From Fidelibacterota bacterium (lineage in GTDB: Bacteria > Fidelibacterota > Fidelibacteria > Fidelibacterales > Fidelibacteraceae), in NCBI GenBank assembly GCA_028699915.1, contig JAQVTR010000005.1, positions 1 to 64,000 of the forward strand: a stretch of DNA of 64,000 nucleotides, written 5' to 3'. Of the stretch, positions 46,302 to 55,570 are shown one piece after another. Positions within the stretch are counted from its first letter, which is position 1. The number at the start of each line of letters is the position of its first letter. The position numbers were made by a program, and so were the translations under genes. Under the pieces are notes generated by a model that saw only the letters and a list, made by a program, of their open reading frames with translations, did not search any database and was not told the DNA's origin.

Positions 46302-47101
46302 AAAGTATCTACAGCGAATTGCTGGAACTGGCCGAAGGTTCCGCTGCCGGTGTGCTTGTTACGGTTGTCGATAAACAGGGATCGGGACCTGCAGCCGCCG
46401 GCGCGAAAATGATCGTCTATCCGGACGGCCGCAGTTCCGGAACGGTCGGCGGAGGAAATCTTGAATCGCTTGCCATCCGCAAAGCCCTGACGCTGATCGA
46501 AACAAAAGAAAATGCGCTGGAAACCTTTTCGATGGACGAAGAAAAAAGGGGAACTCAAACCGGCATGATCTGCGGTGGAACAGCAACACTGTTCTTTGAA
46601 TATTTCGCCCCGCAAAAACAAGTCTTTATTTTCGGAGCGGGACATATCGGCCGCGCACTGGCTTACCATTTAAAGCCCCTGCCCTGGCGTGTTACGATCA
46701 TCGACGATCGCCCCGAAGCATTGTCGCAGATCGCCGATGCCGACGAAAAGATCCTGACGCATTTTGACGATGCGCTGAAGGGTCGCATTTTCCCGAAAGG
46801 CGCTTTTTATGTTATTGCCACCTACGGACACCGGCACGACGGAACCGTTCTGAATGCTATCTACAAAGCGAATATCAAACCGGCCTACGTGGGTATGGTG
46901 GCTTCCGCAAAAAAGAAAGCTCTTCTGACGGAAGATCTGAAAAAAGCGGAACCGAAGGCAGATCTGTCGGTCTTTTATATACCGGTCGGTCTGAATATCG
47001 GAGGAACCCTGCCGCAGGAGATCGCCATTTCCATTATCGCAGAAATGCAAGCGGTTTCCAACGGAAAAACCAGCGCACACTTACGGCAGCTTCATGATTA
47101 A
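46298..47101 (+). CDS. xdhC: XdhC/CoxI-family molybdenum hydroxylase maturation factor
   Basis: A 267-residue XdhC-type chaperone that inserts the sulfurated molybdenum cofactor into xanthine-dehydrogenase-like enzymes. The N-terminal XdhC_CoxI motif is DKQGSGPAAAGAKM and SSGTVGGGNLE; MICGGTATLFFE follows; the C-terminal Rossmann domain has VFIFGAGHIGRALA and TYGHRHDGTVL. The YqeB family of selenium-dependent systems has a different N-terminus, so XdhC is the better name. It overlaps both neighbours by a few bases. Confidence 0.9.
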   Translation: MKSIYSELLELAEGSAAGVLVTVVDKQGSGPAAAGAKMIVYPDGRSSGTVGGGNLESLAIRKALTLIETKENALETFSMDEEKRGTQTGMICGGTATLFFEYFAPQKQVFIFGAGHIGRALAYHLKPLPWRVTIIDDRPEALSQIADADEKILTHFDDALKGRIFPKGAFYVIATYGHRHDGTVLNAIYKANIKPAYVGMVASAKKKALLTEDLKKAEPKADLSVFYIPVGLNIGGTLPQEIAISIIAEMQAVSNGKTSAHLRQLHD

Positions 47102-47591
47102 TATTGTCAGCGGAATTCAGAATGCAGGAAAGACACGCTTTATGCGGGATCACGCCAAGGGCAGCGGCGGGGACGGGATCTTAAGTGTAAAATATTTCGA
47201 GGATGGACGGCATGCGGGCTACGATCTTCTGCATTTGCGCAGAGGACGCAGCCTGCCCTTTATTCGCCGCCGGGATAACTTGCCCCCCGACTGGGACGGC
47301 GTGGCCGAAACCGGACCCTGGGTCTTTTCAGCGGCCGCTTTCCGCTTTGCAGAAAAAATATTTAAAAACAATCGTTCAGAACCCCTTTATCTCGATGAGA
47401 TCGGTCCGCTGGAGATCCGTGAAAAATCAGGGTTCTATCGGCTTGCAGCGGGACTTATCTCCGGCGGCGACAGGGAATTGTTCCTGAGCGTGCGCGAAAG
47501 CCTTCTAGGATCCTTTATACAAACGTTTTCACTGACACGGAGTCAGTTGGTCATTATTCGCTTAACACCAAAACGAGGCAGTTATGATTGA
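47094..47591 (+). CDS. THEP1-like P-loop NTPase
   Basis: A 165-residue P-loop protein. Walker A is GIQNAGKTRF near residue 7 and the Walker B region is LYLDEIGPLEIREKSGF, very like the NTPase_1/THEP1 nucleoside-triphosphatase family (DEIGxxE). An alternative is a MobB- or YqeC-like accessory protein for molybdenum or selenium cofactors. It overlaps xdhC by 8 bases and the next PLP gene by 8 bases, so it is part of the operon. Function in the pathway is unknown. Confidence 0.65.
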   Translation: MINIVSGIQNAGKTRFMRDHAKGSGGDGILSVKYFEDGRHAGYDLLHLRRGRSLPFIRRRDNLPPDWDGVAETGPWVFSAAAFRFAEKIFKNNRSEPLYLDEIGPLEIREKSGFYRLAAGLISGGDRELFLSVRESLLGSFIQTFSLTRSQLVIIRLTPKRGSYD

Positions 47592-49047
47592 TCTGAGCAT
47601 TCACAAAGAACAATTGAAGAAAACCGTTCAGCGCTGTAAGGAACGCAATATTATATTACCGACCTTTGAACAGATGAAGCATCCCGAAGGTATTCCCGAA
47701 AACATCAAAAAGGAACTGAGCGGCATCGGGCTCTGGGACATCCACCCGCGGAATCTGTTCCGTATTACCTGGAAAAATGAGCCCGTGCAGGAAGGCGGAA
47801 AATTCAGCGGCGTGAACCTTATGGAAATTCCTCCCGAAATCAGCGGAGTGAAAGCCCGGATTTTTGCACTGGTGGGCAAATGGTTCCCCACGGGCGCACA
47901 CAAGGTCGGAGCCACTTACGGCTGTATTGTACCGCGGCTGATCACGGGACAGTTTGATCCCACAAAGCAAAAAGCCGTATGGCCGTCAACCGGTAACTAC
48001 TGCCGGGGCGGGGCCTATAACGCCGCCCTGCTGGCCTGCGAATCCATTGCCATTCTGCCCGAAGAAATGTCGCAGGAACGCTTTGAATGGCTGTCAAGAA
48101 TTGCCGGCGAAGTAATCCCAACGCCAGGCTGCGAAAGCAATGTTAAAGAGATCTTTGACAAGTGCCGGGAATTGCGCAATACCCGCGGCGATGATATCAT
48201 GATCTTTAATCAGTTTGATGAGTTCGGCAATCATCTCTGGCATTATGATGTCACCGGAAACGCCATATTGGAGGTCATGCGGAAAAAAATGCAGAAAAAA
48301 GATCATTTTGCCGGTGTTGTACTGAGTTCCGGATCGGCCGGAACCCTGGGCTGCGGAGATTTTCTGAAAGAACATTTCCCGCAGCTGAAAGTAACCGCGG
48401 CCGAAGCACTGCAGTGCCCCACCCTGCTGGAAAATGGTTTTGGCGGTCACCGTATTGAGGGCATCGGCGACAAGCATGTGCCCTGGATCCACAACCTGCG
48501 CAACACGGATATGGTTGTTGCCGTAGACGATGAAGTGACAATCCGTGTAATGCGTTTGTTCAATGAACCGGAGGGGCGTGAATATCTCAACGAACAGGGT
48601 GCTGATGCGGACCGGGTAAACGATCTTGATCTGCTCGGTATTTCCTCGATCGGCAATCTGATCGGTGCAATCAAATTTGCAAAATATTATGAGTTGACGG
48701 AAGATGATATTGTCATGACCATCTTTACGGATTCCATGGAGCTTTACGATTCCCGAATCCGCCAACAGCGTAAAATACACGGCGAATATACGCGTGAACA
48801 GGCCATTCGCGATTATGAGATGCTGCTGAATGTAAATACCGACAATATGCAGGAGCTTGGTTACCGCGACAGAAAACGCATTCATAACCTGAAATATTAT
48901 ACCTGGATCGAACAGCAGGCAAAAGACCTGGATGAGCTGAACGCGCAATGGTATGATCATGAAAATTACTGGGGAAATATCCATGCCATGGTGCCGAAGA
49001 TCGATGCATTGATCCGAGAATTCAATGAGCGGGTAAAAAACTTATAA
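47584..49047 (+). CDS. Fold-type-II PLP enzyme, TrpB/cysteine-synthase-like
   Basis: A 487-residue PLP-dependent enzyme. The PLP Lys is in FPTGAHKVGATYG, the same motif as TrpB (TGAHK), with the phosphate loop in SSGSAGTLGCG. It is longer than TrpB and has no TrpA neighbour. Similar proteins are annotated only as pyridoxal-phosphate-dependent beta-subunit-like in clostridial genomes. Being in this operon it may act on a diamino acid from purine breakdown (elimination of ammonia). GAGGCAGTT precedes the ATG. Function inferred. Confidence 0.75.
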   Translation: MIDLSIHKEQLKKTVQRCKERNIILPTFEQMKHPEGIPENIKKELSGIGLWDIHPRNLFRITWKNEPVQEGGKFSGVNLMEIPPEISGVKARIFALVGKWFPTGAHKVGATYGCIVPRLITGQFDPTKQKAVWPSTGNYCRGGAYNAALLACESIAILPEEMSQERFEWLSRIAGEVIPTPGCESNVKEIFDKCRELRNTRGDDIMIFNQFDEFGNHLWHYDVTGNAILEVMRKKMQKKDHFAGVVLSSGSAGTLGCGDFLKEHFPQLKVTAAEALQCPTLLENGFGGHRIEGIGDKHVPWIHNLRNTDMVVAVDDEVTIRVMRLFNEPEGREYLNEQGADADRVNDLDLLGISSIGNLIGAIKFAKYYELTEDDIVMTIFTDSMELYDSRIRQQRKIHGEYTREQAIRDYEMLLNVNTDNMQELGYRDRKRIHNLKYYTWIEQQAKDLDELNAQWYDHENYWGNIHAMVPKIDALIREFNERVKNL

Positions 49048-49060
49048 ATACGGTGATGCA

Positions 49061-50479
49061 ATGAAACAATCCATTTTGATCAAAGACCCCCTTCTGTGCT
49101 GCAGGATCAGCGATCATGTCGGCGATAAGGAGCCGCTGGATGCTTTTTCCGGCGGGCACGTCTTTCTGGAAGCGGGAAAAATCCTTTCTGCGGGGCCCGA
49201 ACCTTTCCGGGGTTCCGCAGATATAAGCATCGATGCAAGCCGAATGCTGGTGCTGCCGGGTTTTGTAAATACCCACCACCATTTTTTTCAGACACTGACA
49301 CGCAATATTTTGGCAACACAGCGATCGGAGCTCTTTGACTGGCTCAAGATCAACTACGAGATCTGGCGCGGCATTAGCGGAGAGGCGTTTTATATCAGCG
49401 CAAAAACCGCAATGGCGGAGCTGATGAAGACCGGCTGCAGCACTAGCTCCGATCACCTTTATCTTTTTCCGAAAAATGCGGAAGGGACGCTGATCGACCG
49501 TGAGATTACGGCGGCGCAGGAGCTGGGTATGCGCTTTCATCCCACCCGCGGATCTATGAGTCTTAGCGTTAAGGATGGCGGTCTTCCGCCCGAAGACGTG
49601 GTGCAGGAAGAAGCGCGGATCTTTGCCGATATCGAGCGACTGGTGGAGCGCTACCACGATCCCCGCGAAGCCGCCATGCTCAGGATCGCCCTGGCACCCT
49701 GTTCGCCGTTCTCCGTAACGCCTTCGTCAATGCGCAAAACCGTGGAGGTGGCGGAAAAATACGGCTTGCAGATCCATACGCATCTGGCGGAAACCAAAGA
49801 CGAAGAATTGTTCTGTCTGGAAAAGTTCGGAAAACGCCCCTTTAAATTTATGCGGGATCTGGGTTGGATCCGAAGCAACGCCTGGTTTGCGCACAGCATT
49901 TATCTTAATGACGCGGAAATTCGTGCAATGGGGGAAGCCGGCGCAGGCGTAGTCCACTGCCCGTCCTCCAATATGCGCCTGGGTTCGGGTATTGCAAAAG
50001 TTAAGGAAATGCTGGACGCCGGCGTAAATGTAGGAATCGGCGTGGACGGTTCCGCATCCAATGACGCCTCCAATATGCTGCTGGAGATCCGCAATGCAAT
50101 GCTGATCTCCCGCCTTCGCGCTCCGCAATACTGGCTCAATACGGAAGAGGTTCTCTGGATGGCGACCCGGGGCGGCGCAAAAGCGCTGGGACGTAACGAT
50201 ATCGGTCAAATACTTCCGGGCAAATGCGCAGACATCTGCATGATCTCCATGGACAGGCTGGAATATGCGGGCGCGGCGCACGACCCGGCGGCGGCAGTCG
50301 TGTTCAATGCCGCACTGGAACCCGTAGACGCGTTAATCGTGAACGGAGAGATCGTGGTCAAAAAAGGAAAGATCGCCGGACTGGATGAACCCGGACTGAT
50401 CCGCCGCCAGCAGGAAAGCTCCTCTGCCCTTATTGCCGCGGCGGAAAAACGCTTGCCCCGGACATTGCGGCGGGTATAG
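49061..50479 (+). CDS. 8-oxoguanine deaminase-like amidohydrolase
   Basis: A 472-residue amidohydrolase matching the 8-oxoguanine deaminase/hydroxyatrazine-hydrolase group. Ligands: NTHHHFFQT, IHTHLAETK, FAHSIYL and GVDGSASND; the signature CSTSSDHLYLFP is typical of 8-oxoguanine deaminase. The product from 8-oxoguanine is urate, which links it to the rest of the cluster. It starts 13 bases after the PLP gene. Last gene of the cluster before degP; no strong terminator is visible in the 140-base gap that follows. Confidence 0.85.
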   Translation: MKQSILIKDPLLCCRISDHVGDKEPLDAFSGGHVFLEAGKILSAGPEPFRGSADISIDASRMLVLPGFVNTHHHFFQTLTRNILATQRSELFDWLKINYEIWRGISGEAFYISAKTAMAELMKTGCSTSSDHLYLFPKNAEGTLIDREITAAQELGMRFHPTRGSMSLSVKDGGLPPEDVVQEEARIFADIERLVERYHDPREAAMLRIALAPCSPFSVTPSSMRKTVEVAEKYGLQIHTHLAETKDEELFCLEKFGKRPFKFMRDLGWIRSNAWFAHSIYLNDAEIRAMGEAGAGVVHCPSSNMRLGSGIAKVKEMLDAGVNVGIGVDGSASNDASNMLLEIRNAMLISRLRAPQYWLNTEEVLWMATRGGAKALGRNDIGQILPGKCADICMISMDRLEYAGAAHDPAAAVVFNAALEPVDALIVNGEIVVKKGKIAGLDEPGLIRRQQESSSALIAAAEKRLPRTLRRV

Positions 50480-50620
50480 ACCGGATACATTCTTCTGTCG
50501 CATCGCAGAACCCCCGTTAATACCCTCCCCGCCCCGCATTGCCGAAGCCGGAAAAAATGAGCGTGGAACTTTTAATGCCACTTTTTCATATACGATAACG
50601 ACTCAACAAGGAGACCGATA

Positions 50621-51994
50621 ATGAAAAAAGCATTGTTTTTGGTACTGATTCTCGGACTGATGCTCCCGCTTGCGGGACAGGATCTGAAAGCTTTCAGCAA
50701 TCAATTTGCCGATATCGCGGAGTCTGTTACTCCCTCTGTCGTGACCATTACGGCCCAAAAAGTAACGAAAATCCAGAATCCCTTTGGAGATTTTAATTTC
50801 CCCTTTGAATTTTTCGGTTTCAATATGCCGCAAAAAGAACGGGAGTTCCGGAGTTCTGCCCTGGGTTCCGGTGTGATTGTCGGTGAGGGCTATGTGATTA
50901 CCAACAACCACGTCATTGAGAATGCCGAAGAGATCAAGATCGTTCTGAACGATAAACGCGAATTCAAGGCTACCGTGGTTGGCGCGGATTCCAAAACGGA
51001 TATTGCAGTACTGCAAATTGATGAAAAAAAATTACCGGCGGCGAAACTTGGAAATTCCGATAAGCTGCGCGTCGGCGAATGGGTTCTTGCCATCGGCAGT
51101 CCCTTCAGTACGCGCCTGGGGAATACGGTGACCCACGGCATTATTTCGGGATTGGGCCGTTCCGGCATGCAGCTGAATACCTACGAGAGTTACATCCAAA
51201 CCGACGCATCCATCAATCCCGGCAATTCCGGAGGTGCGCTGGTTAACCTGGACGCCGAAGTGATCGGCATAAATTCCGCAATTCTCAGCCGCTCGGGCGG
51301 CTCCAATGGCATTGGTTTTGCCATTCCCATCAACCTTGCGAAAAAGGTGATGGATGATATTTTAACCAAAGGCCGTGTGGTCCGCGCGTGGCTGGGAGTG
51401 ACGATCCAGGAACTGAACAGCGAGTTGTCCGAGTCCCTGGGCCTGAAAGATGTTAAGGGCGTGCTGATCTCCGATGTGATGAACGGCAGTCCCGCCGAGA
51501 GCGCAAAGCTGCAGTCCGGTGATGTCGTGATCATGGTCAACGATCAGACGGTTTCCGATCCCGGTGAGTTGCAGCTGAACATTGCTTCCCGCAATCCCGG
51601 CGAAACGGTAAGTTTGGAAATCATACGCGATGGAAAAACGCGCAAAATCAACATCAAGCTGGGAGAAATGCCGGAAGAAGCGCCGATGATCGCAACAAAC
51701 AATGCAGGACGTGTCGATTTGGGCTTTGCCGTGTCGGAGAATTCTAAAGAACTTGCCGAAAAATACAAGCTAAGCAGTGAAAATGGCGTTGTGATCAGTT
51801 CCGTCAACGCGGGCTCCGAAGCACAGCAAAAAGGACTTAAGGCCGGAGACCGCATTGTCGAGATCGACCGCAAAGGCATCGGGAATATGAGCGATTTTAA
51901 TAAGGCGCTGGAAAATGTCAAAAAAGATCAGGTAATCCTCATGCTGGTGGAAGTTGCCGGCGGGAAACGCTTTGTAACCCTGCACGCAAAATAG
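50621..51994 (+). CDS. degP: Periplasmic serine protease DegP/HtrA
   Basis: A 457-residue HtrA protease/chaperone of the periplasm. Signal peptide ends near LMLPLAGQ. Catalytic triad: His97 (TNNHVIE), Asp127 (SKTDIAV), Ser203 (GNSGGALV). Two PDZ domains follow (about 255-345 and 370-455; the first with LGVTIQELNSEL). The length is normal. AACAAGGAGACC precedes the ATG. It is followed by a strong terminator. Confidence 0.95.
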   Translation: MKKALFLVLILGLMLPLAGQDLKAFSNQFADIAESVTPSVVTITAQKVTKIQNPFGDFNFPFEFFGFNMPQKEREFRSSALGSGVIVGEGYVITNNHVIENAEEIKIVLNDKREFKATVVGADSKTDIAVLQIDEKKLPAAKLGNSDKLRVGEWVLAIGSPFSTRLGNTVTHGIISGLGRSGMQLNTYESYIQTDASINPGNSGGALVNLDAEVIGINSAILSRSGGSNGIGFAIPINLAKKVMDDILTKGRVVRAWLGVTIQELNSELSESLGLKDVKGVLISDVMNGSPAESAKLQSGDVVIMVNDQTVSDPGELQLNIASRNPGETVSLEIIRDGKTRKINIKLGEMPEEAPMIATNNAGRVDLGFAVSENSKELAEKYKLSSENGVVISSVNAGSEAQQKGLKAGDRIVEIDRKGIGNMSDFNKALENVKKDQVILMLVEVAGGKRFVTLHAK

Positions 51995-52014
51995 AATTCA
52001 ATTCAAAAAAAAAG

Positions 52015-52048
52015 ACAGGGAACCCTTTTGCAGCTTCCCTGTTTTTTA
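52015..52048 (+). terminator. Intrinsic terminator after degP
   Basis: ACAGGGAA (52015-52022) pairs with TTCCCTGT (52035-52042) around a 12-base loop, followed by a T-tract. Confidence 0.88.
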
Positions 52049-52060
52049 TTATTATAAGAA

Positions 52061-53050
52061 ATGTTCCGTTCTATGCTTTTCTTATTCGTTTTCCTTTCTT
52101 CCTTGGCGGCTGAAACGCTTCCGGGCTTTAAGCAGAATACGCGCTATGGTGAACAGACAAAACATTTCTTCATCCTTGAGGATGTGGAAGTTCTGATCAA
52201 TGCGCCGGGAAGGGATTCACTGCAGCGGGAGAAAGAGACTCTGCTGATCTTTTATGCCTGTCCGGCGGGAAACACAATCGCGCAGACCGCCGGCAAATTA
52301 CTGTCGGAGGGCGATGACTGGCATTACGATATTCAGCACATAGCCGCCCAGACACGTTTCCTGCGGCAGGCGATGAAAAACCGCAACATTGTTACCGTAT
52401 ATCTGCAAAACAGCGATGCTTCCTGGTCCCGCTATGACGATAAGCATCCTCAGGATTACCGGGAACGTATTCAGGGCATGGTCGGGGAAGTTTTGGAAAT
52501 TTTCAACGGCTTTCATTGCCGGATCTGCCTTAACGGTCACAGCGCCGGCGGATCCTGGGTACTGGGGTACCTGTCCGCCGTCGATACCATTCCGGCCAAT
52601 ATCGACAGGATCGTCTTCATTGACAGCAATTACAATTATAAATATAATGCAGACCGTTATGACAGGCTGTTTGCGGAATTTTTAACGAAGCGCGATTCGA
52701 CATATCTTTGCGTTCTTGCATACAATGACAATCTTGCCCTGTATCATGGCAAATCCGTCGTTTCGCCCGAAGGCGGGACCTGGTGGAATACGCAGTTAAT
52801 GAAAGTAAGGCTGGGGAAAACGATGAACTTTACGGCAGAAGAGCGCGAATATTTGACCGCATACCGGGCCCTCAACGGACGGGTTCAGATCTGGCTGAAA
52901 GAAAATCCCTTCCGGGAGATCTTGCATACCACGCAGGTGTACCGCAACGGTTTTATCCACAGCATCCTGTGCGGCACGAAATATGATGAGCTTGCGTACC
53001 AGTATTACGGTCCACCGGTATATGAGGCATATATTTACCCGGGGAAATAA
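52061..53050 (+). CDS. Secreted alpha/beta-hydrolase-like protein
   Basis: A 329-residue exported protein. The signal peptide ends at SSLAA. The nucleophile elbow is NGHSAGGSW (GHSAGG, Ser151), in an alpha/beta-hydrolase layout with strands LLIFYACPAG and IVFIDSNYN. A likely catalytic His is FIHSILCG near residue 305. No lipase or esterase subfamily is recognised; a secreted or periplasmic esterase or peptidase is plausible. It starts within 20 bases of the degP terminator and therefore needs its own promoter. Confidence 0.65.
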   Translation: MFRSMLFLFVFLSSLAAETLPGFKQNTRYGEQTKHFFILEDVEVLINAPGRDSLQREKETLLIFYACPAGNTIAQTAGKLLSEGDDWHYDIQHIAAQTRFLRQAMKNRNIVTVYLQNSDASWSRYDDKHPQDYRERIQGMVGEVLEIFNGFHCRICLNGHSAGGSWVLGYLSAVDTIPANIDRIVFIDSNYNYKYNADRYDRLFAEFLTKRDSTYLCVLAYNDNLALYHGKSVVSPEGGTWWNTQLMKVRLGKTMNFTAEEREYLTAYRALNGRVQIWLKENPFREILHTTQVYRNGFIHSILCGTKYDELAYQYYGPPVYEAYIYPGK

Positions 53051-53082
53051 ATCAGAAGTCAGAAGCCAGAAGCCCCTGCTTC

Positions 53083-53100
53083 GCTCCGAGGCTTCGGAGC
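53083..53100. other. Hairpin in the gene-free gap 53051-53250
   Basis: GCTCCGA pairs with TTCGGAGC around a very short loop. The rest of this 200-base gap is low-complexity (AGAAGTCAGAAGCCAGAAG at its left end, pyrimidine-rich at its right) and shows no gene or other signal I can name. Confidence 0.4.
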
Positions 53101-53250
53101 TGCGCAGGGCAGGCAGCAGTTCCTTACGTGTCGAGCCGTCGAGATGTCTAGTTGCTCCACCTCTCCACTTCTCCCATACTCTATTTCTCCTCTTCGCAGC
53201 GCCCAGTGTCCAGTGCTCTTCCTTTTTCCGCTTCAGGTCAAAGCGGAATA

Positions 53251-54138
53251 TCAGGACTTTCTTTTTACGGATATTTGTAAGATGATTCCCGCCAGGATCA
53301 GCAGCAGACCGATAACGGTTGCCGGCTGAACAGCTTCTTTCAGGACATGGCGGATAAAGACAAGCGACAGGAAGGGGACCGCATAAATAAAATTACTGAT
53401 CAGAGCAGTCGAGCTGCTGAGCCGCAGAGCGTTTAGCCAGAGCAGAAAGGTAATGCTCATTTCAAAGAAGCCCACGTAGACCGCGGCCGCAATACCCGGC
53501 AGGGAAAACGATTCCGGCCGGAAAAAGAGGATCGCCGTCAGTCCAAGGATCAGGGTGGAAATGCCGAAGGGGATCCAAAGACTGATCAGGGCATCGCTTC
53601 TGACGGTCTTACTGATCATCCAGTAAAAAACCCAGAACAGTGTGCTGGAAAAGGCCAGCAGCACACCGCCGGGGTTGATCCCTCCCGGCACCTGTTTTCC
53701 TCCCAGTACCAGGATCACTGCGCCGCCGAAGGAAATGCATAAAGCGGCGATACGCAGGTAACGGAACGCCTCCTGCCGCAGCAGCATTGCAGCCAGGGAG
53801 AGTACCAGCGGCCAGGTGAAATTGATGGCTTGTGCATATTGCGCCGGCAGCAGTTCATATGCCTTGAAAAGGATCAGATAATAGATCAGCGGATTCAGGA
53901 TCCCCGCCAGGATAAGTTTTTTCAGATCATTGCGGGGCAATGTTTTCAGGTCCGGAAACTTTCTCCGTATCAGCATTAAAACGCTCAGGGCAATAAAAGA
54001 TACGGCAGAAGCAAGGAACAGCAACTCAAAGGCAGTCCAGTAACGCAGAGCGATCTTGAAGGCCGTAGCGACGGTGGACCAGAGCAGCAGGACCAGCCCG
54101 GCGAAGACCAAAGCCACGGTGTCGTTTTTTACAGTCAT
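53251..54138 (-). CDS. EamA-family (DMT) transporter
   Basis: A 295-residue membrane protein with ten predicted helices in two EamA repeats, a typical drug/metabolite transporter. N-terminal repeat LLLWSTVATAFKIALRYW and ALLRQEAFRYLRI; second repeat ends with SLVFIRHVLKEAVQPATVIGLLLIL, the EamA signature region. The start is the ATG at 54138 with GACGGGG upstream; a GTG at 54177 would add 13 residues with no support. Substrate unknown. Confidence 0.88.
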   Translation of the reverse strand: MTVKNDTVALVFAGLVLLLWSTVATAFKIALRYWTAFELLFLASAVSFIALSVLMLIRRKFPDLKTLPRNDLKKLILAGILNPLIYYLILFKAYELLPAQYAQAINFTWPLVLSLAAMLLRQEAFRYLRIAALCISFGGAVILVLGGKQVPGGINPGGVLLAFSSTLFWVFYWMISKTVRSDALISLWIPFGISTLILGLTAILFFRPESFSLPGIAAAVYVGFFEMSITFLLWLNALRLSSSTALISNFIYAVPFLSLVFIRHVLKEAVQPATVIGLLLILAGIILQISVKRKS

Positions 54139-54310
54139 TTTGAAAACCCCGTCATTGATATACAGGTAATTTATCACAAATTTAGGAATTAATCGACTAC
54201 AATGACAAAAGAATAGCGGTCTCGCTTCCGGCTTTTATTTATGCAAAAATTGTTATATACTTTTTCTGAAATTGATCTGAACACCGAAACCGGAAGGGGA
54301 TCTATAAAAT

Positions 54311-55519
54311 ATGAAACGATTCTTCATGTTTATTCTGCCCTTGCTTGCCGTCGCTTTACTTTTTGGGAAAGGCCCTATTGAGCTGGTAGAAAGCATTCCC
54401 GTCGAGACTACCCTGGACAATGAAGATATCCGCAATACGCCGGAGGTCTGGCTGGAGATGATCAATGGCGCAAAGCGCACACTGGACTTCGGCGAATTCT
54501 ATATTTCGCACAAAGACGGCGAAGCCCTGACACCCGTACTGGAGGCCGTGACCGCCGCCGCGGACCGCGGCGTGCAGGTACGTTTTGTGATCGATGGCAG
54601 CATGTACAAAACCTATCCGGAAACTGCAGACAAACTGAACGAATATCCGAATATCGAAGTACGGGTTTACGACCTCAACGGAATCACAGGCGGCGTACTG
54701 CATGCAAAATATTTCATCGTCGATGAGCGCGAGATCTTTCTCGGTTCGCAGAATTTCGACTGGCGGGCGCTCAAACATATTCACGAACTGGGATTGAGAA
54801 TTGAAGACAAATCACTGGTAAAATTCTACAAACAATTATTTGATCTTGACTGGGCCCTGTCGGCGGAAGACGCCGATACGGATGCTATCCTTGGGTGCAT
54901 TCGGTCCGATGAAAATTTATACCGGGTTTCCATCACGGACAAGGGATACGGAAAATCCACGCTGCTTCCCACGGCCAGCAATCCGCGCATTATTTACTAT
55001 CCCGCCAACGGGGATGAAATACAATTGCTGAATTTGATCGATCATGCGGAAGAAAGTATCCGGATCCAACTGCTGAGTTATTCGCCGCTTTCCCGGGACG
55101 GATTGTATGAGCAACTGGATTTTGCCCTTCGCCGTGCGGCGGCACGCGGGGTGAACATTGAAATGATCCTTTCCGACTGGAATTTCCATTCCCCGCGTAT
55201 CGAATATATCAAATCCCTGCATGCCGTTCCCAATATCACCGTAAAATTTTCGACCATTCCCGAAGCCTCGGAAGGCTATATCGGCTATACCCGCGTGGAG
55301 CACTGCAAGTTCATGGTTATTGACAACAGTGTCTTCTGGCTGGGAACCTCCAATTGGTCAAAAAGCTATTTCCATCATGGCAGGAATCTGGGAATTGTTG
55401 TGAAGAATAATAAAATGGCCAAACGCGTATCGGATATCTTTTTGAAAAGTTGGGACTCCGGATACTGCAGCCCTGTGGAACTTGGGAAAAACTACGAAGC
55501 AAAGCGCACGGCAGAATAA
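54311..55519 (+). CDS. Secreted phospholipase-D-like protein with two HKD motifs
   Basis: A 402-residue exported PLD-superfamily protein. Signal peptide KRFFMFILPLLAVALLFG. First HKD motif: HAKYFIVDE (His131, Lys133, Asp138) followed by GSQNFD; second: HCKFMVID (His331, Lys333, Asp338) followed by GTSNWS. Both catalytic halves are intact. It could be a periplasmic or secreted nuclease or phospholipase. GGAAGGGGATC precedes the ATG. It is single and has no operon partner. Confidence 0.85.
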   Translation: MKRFFMFILPLLAVALLFGKGPIELVESIPVETTLDNEDIRNTPEVWLEMINGAKRTLDFGEFYISHKDGEALTPVLEAVTAAADRGVQVRFVIDGSMYKTYPETADKLNEYPNIEVRVYDLNGITGGVLHAKYFIVDEREIFLGSQNFDWRALKHIHELGLRIEDKSLVKFYKQLFDLDWALSAEDADTDAILGCIRSDENLYRVSITDKGYGKSTLLPTASNPRIIYYPANGDEIQLLNLIDHAEESIRIQLLSYSPLSRDGLYEQLDFALRRAAARGVNIEMILSDWNFHSPRIEYIKSLHAVPNITVKFSTIPEASEGYIGYTRVEHCKFMVIDNSVFWLGTSNWSKSYFHHGRNLGIVVKNNKMAKRVSDIFLKSWDSGYCSPVELGKNYEAKRTAE

Positions 55520-55570
55520 TCACTGATCAAAAAAATTACCGCAATAGCAGGAAAGGTTTTTTTCTGCAGT

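Noticed and set aside
34314-50479. Selenocysteine (in-frame TGA) in cluster enzymes
   Set aside because: All motifs are continuous and no in-frame TGA was found within the genes. Selenium use as a labile ligand would not be visible in sequence anyway.
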